Positions 32,185 to 40,671 of a stretch of DNA of 64,000 bases are shown here, piece after piece. The notes below the pieces were generated by a model. That model saw only the letters and a list, made by a program, of their open reading frames with translations, searched no databases and was not told where the DNA came from. How positions within the stretch are numbered: position 1 is the stretch's first letter; the number at the start of each line of letters is the position of its first letter. The stretch is from Mollicutes bacterium Phil14. Its GTDB lineage: Bacteria > Bacillota_I > Bacilli_A > ML615J-28 > CAG-698. The stretch lies in assembly GCA_001940985.1 (NCBI GenBank), contig MSHB01000017.1, forward strand, positions 1-64,000, in the 5' to 3' direction. Made by a program: the position numbers and the translations under genes.

Positions 32185-33335
32185 TAGAAAGTTTTTCAAC
32201 AATCCTATTACTAGCAGGATCTAGTACGAGATGTGAACTAGGATATAATAAAGTATTACATTTGATTAATAATAAGCCTATTTTTATGTACTCATTAGAA
32301 AAATTTTTGAGTGTTAAAGAGTGCACGAAGGTAGTTGTTGTATGCAAAAAAGAAGAAGAGAAAATAATTAAACAATATATTTCAAATGATTTTTCTGAAA
32401 GAATTACTTTTGCGTATGGTGGTTTAACTAGACAAGATAGTGTTTTTAATGGTTTAGAAAAAATAACTGAAGAATATGTTTTAATTCATGATGGCGCAAG
32501 ACCATTTATAACAACTAGTGATATAAAAGAAGTTTTTGAAGAACTTAAAAAGAGTCATTTAGTTACACTTGCTTCAAAATGTTGCGAAGCTTTAAGATAT
32601 GTTGATGATGACTATAGTAAAAGCGTTGAAAGAAATAAAATGTATAGTATCAAAACTCCTCAAGGCTTAATGAAATCTGATTTAATATATTCTTTAAAAA
32701 AAGCCAAAGAAGAAAATATTTCTTTTTATGATGATGTTAGTGCTGTTGAAAAGTATATAGGAATTTCACCTAAAATTGTTATTTGTAAAAACAATAATAT
32801 TAAAATAACAGAAAATGAGGATGTAGAGATGGCGGAAAAAATATTGAAAAATATCCCACAGTTCTTAATTGGTCATTCATGTGATACCCACAGATTAGAA
32901 AGTGGAGACTTCATCACTTTGGGCGGAGAAAAGATTACCTGTGAGTTTAGAGTTGTTGCTCATTCTGACGGTGATGTCTTATATCATAGTATTGCTGAAG
33001 CTTTACTAGGAGCTTTATCAAAAGGAGATCTAGGAACATGGTTTCCAGATAATGATCCTAAATATAAAGGAATTGCTTCAAAATATTTTCTAATAGAAAC
33101 AGCTAAAATGGTTAATGATTCGGGATATGAAATAGTTAATATTGATTCAACAATATACATTGAAAAACCTATGATGGCTCCTTTTATTTCAAAAATGAAA
33201 AATAATATTTCTGATTGTTTAAATATTGATTTAAACCAAATAAATGTTAAGGCAACTAGAGGAGAAAAAGTAGGGCCAATTGGAGAGAGTAAGGCTGTTA
33301 TGGCGGAAACAGTATTACTTTTAAAGAAAAAATAA
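32181..33335 (+). CDS. ispDF: bifunctional IspD-IspF isoprenoid enzyme
   Basis: This 384-aa fusion starts within ATGA of the previous stop. The IspD half (1-225) has LLLAGSSTRCELGYNKVLHL, HDGARPF and KTPQGLM. The IspF half (~230-384) has IGHSCDTHRL (metal D-x-H), GGEKI, AHSDGDVLYHSIAEALLGA and GDLGTWFPD. IspD makes CDP-methylerythritol from MEP and CTP; IspF makes the cyclodiphosphate of the MEP pathway. Fused IspDF is familiar from alpha- and epsilonproteobacteria and less common in Bacillota. IspE, the intervening step, is not in the window. Confidence 0.93.
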   Translation: MIESFSTILLLAGSSTRCELGYNKVLHLINNKPIFMYSLEKFLSVKECTKVVVVCKKEEEKIIKQYISNDFSERITFAYGGLTRQDSVFNGLEKITEEYVLIHDGARPFITTSDIKEVFEELKKSHLVTLASKCCEALRYVDDDYSKSVERNKMYSIKTPQGLMKSDLIYSLKKAKEENISFYDDVSAVEKYIGISPKIVICKNNNIKITENEDVEMAEKILKNIPQFLIGHSCDTHRLESGDFITLGGEKITCEFRVVAHSDGDVLYHSIAEALLGALSKGDLGTWFPDNDPKYKGIASKYFLIETAKMVNDSGYEIVNIDSTIYIEKPMMAPFISKMKNNISDCLNIDLNQINVKATRGEKVGPIGESKAVMAETVLLLKKK

Positions 33336-33337
33336 AC

Positions 33338-33365
33338 AAAGCAAGCACGATGTGCTTGCTTTTTA
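33338..33365. terminator. terminator between ispDF and the CBS gene
   Basis: AAGCAAGCAC and GTGCTTGCTTTTT form a strong stem with a short loop. It serves ispDF and lies at the end of the convergent CBS gene. Confidence 0.9.
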
Positions 33366-33836
33366 TTAAAGTGGGAAATCATCAACCTTTAAGTATTTTA
33401 ATGGTTTTTCTGTTTGTGGGTTTGGAAGACAAATTTCTCTAAAGGTGTTTCCAAGAAAATTTTGTGTTTGTTTACATATAGCTATATCAGATATAGTTAC
33501 TATTCCAACAAGCTCATCTTTTTCATTTGTTACTGGTAGTCTTCTTAATTGATAATCAGCTAATTTCTTGATTAACGAAGTTATATCCTCATCTTTATTG
33601 ATAACAACTGATGTATGGGTCATAACATCATTTATAGTACCATTACAATTATTATCTTTTAAAACTTTTCTTATTAAAATATCACGATCCGTTAATACTC
33701 CTTCGATTTTTCTATCATCATTAATTATAACTAACATCCCAATATCATTTTTTTCTAATAGTTTTATAGCATCTAAAATTGTATCACTTCTTTTAGCAGT
33801 GACAACTTTTTTACACATCAAATCTTTTACTTTCAT
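33366..33836 (-). CDS. tandem CBS-domain protein
   Basis: This 156-aa protein is essentially two CBS domains: VKDLMCKKVVTAKRSDTILD...EGVLTDRDILIR and VMTHTSVVINKDEDITSLIK...VGIVTISDIA. CBS pairs bind adenosine nucleotides (AMP, ATP, c-di-AMP in some Bacillota proteins). The RBS AGGAGGT-like (GGAGGTAAAATTTTAAATG) is good. It is a stand-alone gene with no catalytic domain, so the role is regulatory but undefined. Confidence 0.88.
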   Translation of the reverse strand: MKVKDLMCKKVVTAKRSDTILDAIKLLEKNDIGMLVIINDDRKIEGVLTDRDILIRKVLKDNNCNGTINDVMTHTSVVINKDEDITSLIKKLADYQLRRLPVTNEKDELVGIVTISDIAICKQTQNFLGNTFREICLPNPQTEKPLKYLKVDDFPL

Positions 33837-33935
33837 TTAAAATTTTACCTCCGCATAATTATATTATTATTATATCTAAAAATTATATTTTTATAAAAAT
33901 ATACATTAAATCATTATAAAATACTATAATTTAGT

Positions 33936-34568
33936 ATGAAGAGTTTTGTTAAGAAAAGTATAAGTTTTTTAATTTTTTTGCTTGTTGCATATTGCTTAAT
34001 AAAGTTTTTAGATGGTTATTATAGTAAAAGAATAAGAGATTATATAAAACAAGAAGCAACAAATTCCTCTACAAGGGTAATTGAAAATATTGTAAGAAAT
34101 GGAATAGTTGATGAAATTGATGCAGATAATATTATAAGTGTAAACTCAAAAGGAATAATAGTCGATACAAAAAAAGTTAATAATATTTTAGCTAAAACCA
34201 ATGAAAACTTGTTAGCAAGTAAAGATGTTTTTAGTAACCTTGAGAATTTGGAGTTACCTTTAGGAATAATTTTTAGTGATGCTTTATTTAATATTGGTCC
34301 AAACATAAAAATTAAAATGCTTCCAATTGGTAGTGGTAAAACAGATGTTGTTACTTCAATTGATGAATATGGCATTAATAACAGTTTGTTTAGACTGGAT
34401 TTAGCAGTAAGTATGAGTTTTCAAACGCTGATACCATTAAATAATCAAGAGATACAAATAGAAACCAAAATACCAATTGTGGCTTATATTATTCAAGGAG
34501 AAGTGCCAAGGTATTATTCTTATGGTGCTAGTGACAAGATTATACCATTTGCTGATTATGATGAATGA
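33936..34568 (+). CDS. yunB: YunB-like sporulation protein
   Basis: This 210-aa protein has one N-terminal membrane helix (ISFLIFLLVAYCLIKFL) and an extracytoplasmic domain. The strings LPLGIIFSDALFNIGPNIKI, LPIGSGKTDVVTSIDEYGIN, VSMSFQTLIPLNN and IPIVAYIIQGEVPRYY follow the YunB pattern closely. YunB in Bacillus is a mother-cell (sigma-E) sporulation protein of poorly known function. Together with the CwlD-type amidase it hints that the organism, or a recent ancestor, forms spores. Confidence 0.8.
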   Translation: MKSFVKKSISFLIFLLVAYCLIKFLDGYYSKRIRDYIKQEATNSSTRVIENIVRNGIVDEIDADNIISVNSKGIIVDTKKVNNILAKTNENLLASKDVFSNLENLELPLGIIFSDALFNIGPNIKIKMLPIGSGKTDVVTSIDEYGINNSLFRLDLAVSMSFQTLIPLNNQEIQIETKIPIVAYIIQGEVPRYYSYGASDKIIPFADYDE

Positions 34569-34645
34569 TTTATTATTTACTTTTTTGACTTTTGTAGTAT
34601 AATAATATTGTATAAAAAAAGAACAAATAAGAAAGGAATAAAAAA

Positions 34646-34882
34646 ATGACACAAGCAGAAATCGAAAAGAAAGTAAAAAAAGTTATAGATAAAGTTCGTC
34701 CTTATCTTGTAAGAGATGGTGGAGATTGTGAAATTGTTAAGATTGAAAATGGAATAGTTTATGTGAGAATGTTAGGAGCATGTGTAGGCTGTTCAAGCAT
34801 AGATTTAACATTAAAGGATGGAATTGAAGCAATATTATTAGAAGAAGTTCCAGGTATTATTGGTGTCGAAAATGTTGAATAA
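34646..34882 (+). CDS. NifU C-terminal-domain Fe-S scaffold protein
   Basis: This 78-aa protein is a complete Nfu domain: VRPYLVRDGGDCEIVKIENG, VRMLGACVGCSSIDLTLKDG and EEVPGIIGVENVE. The CxxC (CVGC) binds a 4Fe-4S cluster for transfer to target proteins. The RBS is GAAAGGAA. The next gene overlaps its 3' end. Confidence 0.92.
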   Translation: MTQAEIEKKVKKVIDKVRPYLVRDGGDCEIVKIENGIVYVRMLGACVGCSSIDLTLKDGIEAILLEEVPGIIGVENVE

Positions 34883-35267
34883 GCAAAAAATTGGTAGAGA
34901 TATTTATTTCGGTTCGGTTATTGTTAGTATAATAATCTTGCTATTATCAATGATTCTACTACCTGTTAAGGATTTAGAAGGAGAAGAGTTGGCACAAATG
35001 CTTTCATATAGATATGCTATAGTTTTTGTATGTTTAGCTTTTTTAATTCCAACAGGTTGCATGATTAGAGAATATTGTAGTTGGAATTATATTAAAAAAA
35101 TGTTTATTATCAAAGTTATTATTACTTTTGTAACTTTAACAAGCGGTTTATTAATAATTCTTTTATTGAAAAAAACTAGCTACAGCAAGGTGATGACGTT
35201 TATTGGAGCCCTTGTTTTGATGTATACTGCTACTCCAACAGTTAGGGATAATAACAAAAATGTTTAA
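34872..35267 (+). CDS. small four-helix membrane protein of unknown function
   Basis: The track starts at a TTG (34860) inside nfu. ATG 34872 with GGTG six bases upstream is more likely (131 aa). Four hydrophobic helices are evident (IYFGSVIVSIIILLLSMILL, YAIVFVCLAFLIPTGCMI, MFIIKVIITFVTLTSGLLII and VMTFIGALVLMYTA). No family is recognised. It lies between Nfu and a radical SAM gene and overlaps both, so it may belong to their operon. Confidence 0.7.
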   Translation: MLNKQKIGRDIYFGSVIVSIIILLLSMILLPVKDLEGEELAQMLSYRYAIVFVCLAFLIPTGCMIREYCSWNYIKKMFIIKVIITFVTLTSGLLIILLLKKTSYSKVMTFIGALVLMYTATPTVRDNNKNV

Positions 35268-36087
35268 AAAAATATATATTGAAATTGGCAATTTGTGTAA
35301 TCTACATTGCCATTTTTGTTCTTTAGATGGAAGAAAAAAGCAAATAATGAGTGTTGAAGATTTTAGTAAAATCGTTAGGCAAACTAAAGAATTTACTGAT
35401 TATATCTATTTACATGTTAAGGGAGAACCTCTTATTCATCCTAATTTTGATGAGATTTTAGCTATATGTACTAGAGAAAATGTTAAAGTAAATATCACTA
35501 CAAATGCCACAAAATTGCAAGAAAAGTTCGATTGTTTAACTAAAAGTCCTTGCATTAGACAAGTGAATATTTCCGCTCATGCACTTAGTGAAATAAGTTT
35601 AGATAGAAGAGATGAATACTTAAATGGTATATTAGAAATGATAAAATATGTTTCTTTAAACAAAACATTTTATCTATCAATTAGACTGTGGGTAAAAAAT
35701 GAAAGTATTACTAAGCTTATTTTAGATTATCTAAATGATAATTTAAAATTAGAAGAAAAGATAACTATTGATTCTAAAAAAATAGTTGATAATGTTTATT
35801 TATCTGTTGATGAAGAATTTGAATGGCCAAGCTTAACAAACAAATTTGTTTCTGAAAAGGGAAGATGCTATGGTAGTAGAGATCAGATTGCCATTTTAGC
35901 AAATGGAGATGTTGTTCCTTGTTGCCTTGATAGTTCTGCTAATATAGTCTTAGGAAATTGTTTAAACGATAGTTTAGAAAACATTTTGTCTGGTGAACGA
36001 TTTAAAAAAATGCAAGAAGGATTCAAAAGAGGAATAGTAATTGAAGAACTTTGTAAACACTGTTCATATAGATTGAGATTTAAATGA
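35260..36087 (+). CDS. radical SAM/SPASM-type protein
   Basis: This 275-aa protein has the cluster motif CNLHCHFC (CxxxCxxC) at residues ~12-19 and KGEPLIHP (GGEP-like) for SAM binding. The C-terminal Cys-rich segment is RCYGSRDQIAILANGDVVPC...LCKHC, typical of SPASM/twitch auxiliary cluster domains. It is at the short end for the family. The substrate is unknown; no peptide precursor gene adjoins. The neighbouring Nfu scaffold could supply its Fe-S clusters. Confidence 0.85.
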   Translation: MFKKIYIEIGNLCNLHCHFCSLDGRKKQIMSVEDFSKIVRQTKEFTDYIYLHVKGEPLIHPNFDEILAICTRENVKVNITTNATKLQEKFDCLTKSPCIRQVNISAHALSEISLDRRDEYLNGILEMIKYVSLNKTFYLSIRLWVKNESITKLILDYLNDNLKLEEKITIDSKKIVDNVYLSVDEEFEWPSLTNKFVSEKGRCYGSRDQIAILANGDVVPCCLDSSANIVLGNCLNDSLENILSGERFKKMQEGFKRGIVIEELCKHCSYRLRFK

Positions 36088-36147
36088 AAAATTACCTTAA
36101 CAAAAGCCGGGTTTTGTGATATAATAAAGTTATGTTGAGGTATTAAA

Positions 36148-36483
36148 ATGATAAAAAAAGGTGAAATTGTGTATGGCAAAGTTACTAATATTTTAGGATA
36201 TGGTGCCTTTGTCAGTGTTGGAGAATATGACGGACTAATACATATTTCTGAGTTCTCTGATAATTTCGTTCGTGATATTCATGAATTTGTTAATGTTGGA
36301 CAACAAGTTAAATTAAAAGTTTTAGATATTGATGAAAAAGAAAAAAAATTACGTTTAAGTTATAAACTATTAAATAAAAACCGTGGTGTTAAAGGTGAAG
36401 TGCCAAAATACAAAATTGGTTTTGATACACTAAAAAAAGAAATGCCTAATTTTATTTCTAAAGAGTTGAGAAAAGAAGGGTAA
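36148..36483 (+). CDS. S1-domain RNA-binding protein (YugI/CvfD-like)
   Basis: This 111-aa protein has a single S1 domain in its first ~75 residues: GEIVYGKVTNILGYGAFVSVGEYDGLIHISE, VNVGQQVKLKVLDIDEKEKKLRLSYK. A basic tail follows. The length and layout fit the Firmicutes general stress protein 13/YugI/CvfD group, which bind RNA or ribosomes and affect translation. It lies 5 bp before pgi, as in several Firmicutes genomes. Confidence 0.9.
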   Translation: MIKKGEIVYGKVTNILGYGAFVSVGEYDGLIHISEFSDNFVRDIHEFVNVGQQVKLKVLDIDEKEKKLRLSYKLLNKNRGVKGEVPKYKIGFDTLKKEMPNFISKELRKEG

Positions 36484-36488
36484 TATTT

Positions 36489-37775
36489 ATGAAAACATTA
36501 GAATTTGATTATAAAAACGTATTGGGTTTTGTTGGCGAAAATGAAATTTTATCTATGGAAGCTAAGGCAAATTCTGCTAGGCGTGAACTATTAGAAAAAA
36601 CTGGAGCCGGAAATGATTTTGTTGATTGGGTGGATTGGCCAATTAAAATTACTTCTGATGAAGTTGATAGAATAAAAAAATGTGCTTCTAGATTAAGAAA
36701 AAATGGTAAGTATTTAGTTGTTATTGGAATTGGCGGTTCATACTTAGGTGCAAAAGCTGGACTTGAAATGTTAGATGAATATTTCGTTGATTCAGAATTT
36801 GAAGTTGTGTTTGCTGGAAACAGTTTTTCATCTACTTATTCTAAACAATTGCTTAAATTTTTAGCTGATAAAGATTTTTCTGCTGTAGTGATTTCAAAGT
36901 CAGGAACAACAACAGAATCAGCAATTGCATTTAGATTAATAAAAGAGTTGTTATTAGAAAAATATGCTGATTATAGTGAAAGAATAGTAGCTATAACTAC
37001 TAATCATGATAGCGCCCTACATACAATGGCTTGCAAGGAAGGCTATGAAGAGTTCTTTATTCCTGATGGAATTGGAGGAAGATATTCAGTTTTAACAGCT
37101 GTTGGATTATTACCACTTGCTTACAAAGGATATGATATATATGAAATTCTAAAAGGTAGCAAAGATGCTTATGAAAGATTTTCAAAGACACCATTTTTAG
37201 AAAATGAAGCTTTGCTGTATGCTAGTGTTAGAAATGCCCTTTACGACTTGGGAAAAGAAACTGAAATTTTAGCGTTTTATGAGCCGAAATTAAGATATAT
37301 TGGTGAGTGGTGGAAACAACTATATGGTGAAAGTGAAGGAAAAGATGGAAAAGGACTTTTCCCAGCAAGTGTGATTTATTCTACTGACCTTCATTCTTTA
37401 GGACAATATGTTCAAGATGGAAAGAGAAATTTATTTGAAACGGTTGTTGAAATAGAAAATCCAGAAGAAGATTTATTAATAAAAAGCGATGATAGCAATT
37501 TAGATAAATTAAACTATTTAGCTGGTAAAAGCTTAAACTATGTTAACTCTCAAGCTATGAAAGGAACTATTATTGCTCATGTCAATGGTGAAGTTCCAAA
37601 TATATTGATTAAAGTTAAAGAGATTAGTTGTTATACTTTTGGTTATATGGTATATTTCTTTATGTTTGCTTGTGGTGTTAGTGGATATTTATTAGGTGTA
37701 AATCCATTTAATCAAAATGGAGTAGAAGCTTATAAAAAGAAAATGTTTGAATTATTAGGTAAACCTAAAAATTGA
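36489..37775 (+). CDS. pgi: glucose-6-phosphate isomerase
   Basis: This 428-aa protein has the length of the short Bacillus-type enzyme. Signatures include VIGIGGSYLGAKAGLE, ISKSGTTTESAIAFRL, DGIGGRYSVLTAVGLLP, KQLYGESEGKDGKGLFPAS and the C-terminal GYLLGVNPFNQNGVEAYKKK with the catalytic Lys. It interconverts glucose-6-P and fructose-6-P in glycolysis. Confidence 0.97.
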   Translation: MKTLEFDYKNVLGFVGENEILSMEAKANSARRELLEKTGAGNDFVDWVDWPIKITSDEVDRIKKCASRLRKNGKYLVVIGIGGSYLGAKAGLEMLDEYFVDSEFEVVFAGNSFSSTYSKQLLKFLADKDFSAVVISKSGTTTESAIAFRLIKELLLEKYADYSERIVAITTNHDSALHTMACKEGYEEFFIPDGIGGRYSVLTAVGLLPLAYKGYDIYEILKGSKDAYERFSKTPFLENEALLYASVRNALYDLGKETEILAFYEPKLRYIGEWWKQLYGESEGKDGKGLFPASVIYSTDLHSLGQYVQDGKRNLFETVVEIENPEEDLLIKSDDSNLDKLNYLAGKSLNYVNSQAMKGTIIAHVNGEVPNILIKVKEISCYTFGYMVYFFMFACGVSGYLLGVNPFNQNGVEAYKKKMFELLGKPKN

Positions 37776-37786
37776 TTTGGTGATGT

Positions 37787-38407
37787 ATGAAAAATAGAAT
37801 CTTTATAATATTGTGTTTGTTATTTGTTATTGCTATTTTTAATGGCTGTAAAAAAGAAGACGAAAAGGAAACATTCAATAGTGATTATAGTTATTACTCA
37901 AATGAAGAATTAATTCCATCTGATTGGGATTGGTTAGATATTAATGAATACAAAAAAATGCTTGAAAAAAACGTGTTTGTAAAGAAAGATTTCGATACTA
38001 TAAAAAAAGCTCTTACATCAGATAAAAGAGTATATATATATTTTGGATATAATCCTTACAAATATCAATGTCCATTTTGTGCTGCAGCTTTGCCAACAGC
38101 TAATGAAGCTGCTCAATCAAATAAAGTAGAGGAAATATTGTATTTAGACATTTTTGATATGAGAAAAAATAACACTGATGAGTATTTATGGCTTTTAGAT
38201 TTTATTCAAAAACAAGTTTCAGATTTTGGAGAAAAGCTTTTAGTTCCTGATATATTTGTTGTAGAAAATGGGAAAATATTAGGTCATCATCGTGCTACTA
38301 TTGAAATAACAAAAGAAGATGGTCAAACTGAATATTTAAAAGGTATGACTATAGAACAAAAAGAACAATTAAAGAAAATCTATATTGATTTGTTTAAAAA
38401 AGAATAA
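37787..38407 (+). CDS. lipoprotein with thioredoxin-like fold (CPFC)
   Basis: This 206-aa protein starts with a lipoprotein signal (IFIILCLLFVIAIFNGCKK, lipobox before Cys21). The mature part has YIYFGYNPYKYQCPFCAAAL, a CxxC in thioredoxin position, followed by a helix and LLVPDIFVVENGKILGHHRA with the cis-Pro-like region. It resembles PedC/bacteriocin accessory-type thioredoxin-like proteins. It probably acts outside the membrane in disulfide chemistry; the substrate is unknown. Confidence 0.75.
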   Translation: MKNRIFIILCLLFVIAIFNGCKKEDEKETFNSDYSYYSNEELIPSDWDWLDINEYKKMLEKNVFVKKDFDTIKKALTSDKRVYIYFGYNPYKYQCPFCAAALPTANEAAQSNKVEEILYLDIFDMRKNNTDEYLWLLDFIQKQVSDFGEKLLVPDIFVVENGKILGHHRATIEITKEDGQTEYLKGMTIEQKEQLKKIYIDLFKKE

Positions 38408-38428
38408 CATTAAGTTATTCTTTTTTTT
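38402..38428 (+). terminator. terminator overlapping the stop of the CPFC lipoprotein gene
   Basis: GAATAAC (38402-38408) and GTTATTC (38414-38420) are followed by eight Ts; the stem includes the TAA stop. Confidence 0.8.
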
Positions 38429-38466
38429 ATTATTAATAAAATTATTATAGGAAGGTGAAAGAAACA

Positions 38467-39129
38467 ATGAAAAAAATATTAATTGGATTATCATTTTTTT
38501 TATTCTTTATTTGTACAACAGCATTTTCTAAAGTAAGCAAAGATGTAATTAATTCAAAAGCGATTTATTTAGATGCTGGTCATGGAGGAATGGATGGAGG
38601 AACTAGTTATAATGGTATTTTAGAAAAAGATGTTGATTTGGATTTTGTCTTTACTTTGAAAGAAGTTTTAGAAAATAATGGTTATATTGTTTATTTAACT
38701 AGAGAAGGCGACTATGATTTAGCTAGTGCTAATTCTAAAAACAGAAAGAGAGAGGATATCCAAAAAAGAGTTGATCTGATTAACTCTTCTAATTGCTTTT
38801 TGTATTTATCGATTCATGCTAATAGTTATAGTAATAATAAAATAAGTGGTGCGCAAGTGTTTTATAATTCTAATAACATTGATAATAAAAATTTAGCTAC
38901 ATACATTCAAAAATCAATTAGAAGCGAACTTAAAAACACAAAACGTGAAGCAATGCCAATTAAAGATAAATATTTAGTAGATAACATCAACAAAGTTGGT
39001 TGTTTAATTGAAATAGGTTTTTTATCTAATCCTAATGAAGCTAGTTTGTTAACAAGTAAAAGTTATCAACTTGCTTTAAGCGGAGCTATCCTTTTAGGTG
39101 TTTTGGAATATGAAGAATTAATAAAATAA
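38467..39129 (+). CDS. cwlD: N-acetylmuramoyl-L-alanine amidase (CwlD-like, Amidase_3)
   Basis: The track GTG (38455) overlaps the RBS (GGAAGGTG); ATG 38467 is preferred (220 aa). A signal/anchor helix (ILIGLSFFLFFICTTAFS) precedes Amidase_3: IYLDAGHGGMDGG (Zn His), Glu in ILEKDVDLD, YLSIHANSY (Zn His) and LIEIGFLSNPNEA (catalytic Glu). Size and single-domain layout fit CwlD, which strips peptide from muramic acid in spore cortex. General cell-wall amidase function is the alternative. Confidence 0.88.
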   Translation: MKKILIGLSFFLFFICTTAFSKVSKDVINSKAIYLDAGHGGMDGGTSYNGILEKDVDLDFVFTLKEVLENNGYIVYLTREGDYDLASANSKNRKREDIQKRVDLINSSNCFLYLSIHANSYSNNKISGAQVFYNSNNIDNKNLATYIQKSIRSELKNTKREAMPIKDKYLVDNINKVGCLIEIGFLSNPNEASLLTSKSYQLALSGAILLGVLEYEELIK

Positions 39130-39186
39130 AATTAATACCCCTTTAAAAAATAAATAATTGTGGTATAATAAGTAATGGTGAATTTT

Positions 39187-39648
39187 ATGGAAAGAATGAA
39201 AAAATTTGAGATTAAATCTCCAGAAGAAATGATAGAGTTAGGGGAAAAAATCGGAAAGTACTTAGAAAAAAATATGGTAATTTTGATGGAAGGCGATTTG
39301 GGAGCTGGAAAAACTACTATGACGAAAGGAATTGCTAAGGCTTTAGGAATAAATAGAGTTGTTAATAGTCCAACTTTTACCATTATGAAAATATATGAAA
39401 ATGGTAAAATGCCACTATATCATATGGATGTGTATCGCCTAGATAATCAAAGTGGTGATGAATACTTAGAGGAGTATTTTGAAAATGGTGGAGTAACTAT
39501 TATTGAATGGGCTCATCAAATTAGTGATATTTTACCTCAAAGTTATTTATTAATTAATATAGATTATTTAAATAATGGTAATAGATTAGTTACATTAAGT
39601 GCAACAGGAGAAGAGTACGATAAAATCCTAGAAAGTGTGATAATATGA
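39187..39648 (+). CDS. tsaE: t6A biosynthesis ATPase TsaE
   Basis: The track ATG 39175 precedes GGTGA; the third possible start, ATG 39187, follows it with proper spacing (153 aa). Motifs are Walker A GDLGAGKTTMTKG, SPTFTIMKIYENG, the YHMDVYRLD segment and TIIEWAHQI. TsaE drives the TsaBD complex that makes the t6A modification at tRNA position 37. It is first in a tsaE-tsaB-rimI-tsaD operon and overlaps tsaB by 4 bp. Confidence 0.96.
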   Translation: MERMKKFEIKSPEEMIELGEKIGKYLEKNMVILMEGDLGAGKTTMTKGIAKALGINRVVNSPTFTIMKIYENGKMPLYHMDVYRLDNQSGDEYLEEYFENGGVTIIEWAHQISDILPQSYLLINIDYLNNGNRLVTLSATGEEYDKILESVII

Positions 39649-40226
39649 AAGTAATGATTTTAGATACATCATCTGATTATTTGTATTTATATATAAATAA
39701 TGGTTCTGATGAATACCAAACAATTTTAGAGGGGAAAAACAATCATTCAGAAAAATTGATGGGTTTAATTGAAGAAGGCTTTGGGAAATTAAAATTAGAA
39801 GTAAAAGATTTAGATAGAATAATTTGTGGAATAGGTCCTGGTTCTTATACAGGATTAAGAGTAGGCCTTACTGTATGTAAGATTTTTGCTTGGACTTTTA
39901 AAATTCCCCTTTATACAATTAGTAGTTTAGATATTCTTGGCAGTGGTTATTTGAAAGAAGACGGAAAATATGCCATAACTAATATTGCTAAAAAGAATTA
40001 TGTTTATGGGAAAATAGTTGAAGTTAAAGATAAAGAAGTAAGAGTTGTATCTAATGATGAATTTTCTTTAAAAGAAGAGTTTTTGAATAAAGTTACTACT
40101 GATATGACTTTGGTTAATGAAGAGAACTTTAAATTTGATAGTGAAGTAATAATTAAACTTGCTAAAGATAAAGTTGAAGATATTCATAGTGTTGTTCCTA
40201 ACTATTTAAGAAAGGCGAATTCATGA
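39645..40226 (+). CDS. tsaB: t6A complex dimerisation protein TsaB
   Basis: This 193-aa ASKHA-fold protein has MILDTSSDYLYLYI, NHSEKLMGLIEEG, the hallmark ICGIGPGSYTGLRVGLTVC and YTISSLDIL. It forms the scaffold of the TsaBDE complex. At the short end for TsaB; the C-terminal domain is reduced. It overlaps both neighbours by 4 bp. Confidence 0.95.
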   Translation: MKVMILDTSSDYLYLYINNGSDEYQTILEGKNNHSEKLMGLIEEGFGKLKLEVKDLDRIICGIGPGSYTGLRVGLTVCKIFAWTFKIPLYTISSLDILGSGYLKEDGKYAITNIAKKNYVYGKIVEVKDKEVRVVSNDEFSLKEEFLNKVTTDMTLVNEENFKFDSEVIIKLAKDKVEDIHSVVPNYLRKANS

Positions 40227-40666
40227 ATTACAGCATTCGTCAAATGACAACCGATGATATCAACGATATTATTATTGGTGAAGAAAAAATTTTTGGTGAA
40301 AGCCTTGGTTATGATATGCTTTATTCAGAACTTACACTAAACCCTTATGCTTATTATTTTGTATTAGAAATAGATAGTAAAATAAATGGCTACATAGGTA
40401 CGTGGATAGATCCTGACCATGCGGAGATAGTTAATTTTTATATTGATGAAAAATATCAAGGACTAGGTTTTGGAAGTATGATGCTAGAATTCTTTATTGA
40501 ACTTTGTGATAGTTGCAATGTTCCTAATATTAGTTTAGAAGTAAGAGAACATAATTTAAAGGCACAAAGTTTATACAAGAAATATGGCTTTGAGTTTTCT
40601 CATAAAAGAGAAAAATATTATAAAGATTCAGAAGATGCATTAGTTTTAATTAAAAAGATGAGGTAA
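40223..40666 (+). CDS. rimI: ribosomal protein S18 alanine N-acetyltransferase-type GNAT
   Basis: This 147-aa GNAT protein has the acetyl-CoA loop YQGLGFGSMMLEFFIELC (Q/RxxGxG) and the RimI-type end LEVREHNLKAQSLYKKYGF. Its place between tsaB and tsaD is the usual place for rimI in Bacillota. It acetylates the N-terminus of S18 or other proteins. Confidence 0.92.
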   Translation: MNYSIRQMTTDDINDIIIGEEKIFGESLGYDMLYSELTLNPYAYYFVLEIDSKINGYIGTWIDPDHAEIVNFYIDEKYQGLGFGSMMLEFFIELCDSCNVPNISLEVREHNLKAQSLYKKYGFEFSHKREKYYKDSEDALVLIKKMR

Positions 40667-40671
40667 TTATA

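Noticed and set aside
31973-32347. 124-aa minus-strand ORF
   Set aside because: Opposite the end of the degenerate-GGDEF gene and ispDF; His/Leu-rich shadow.
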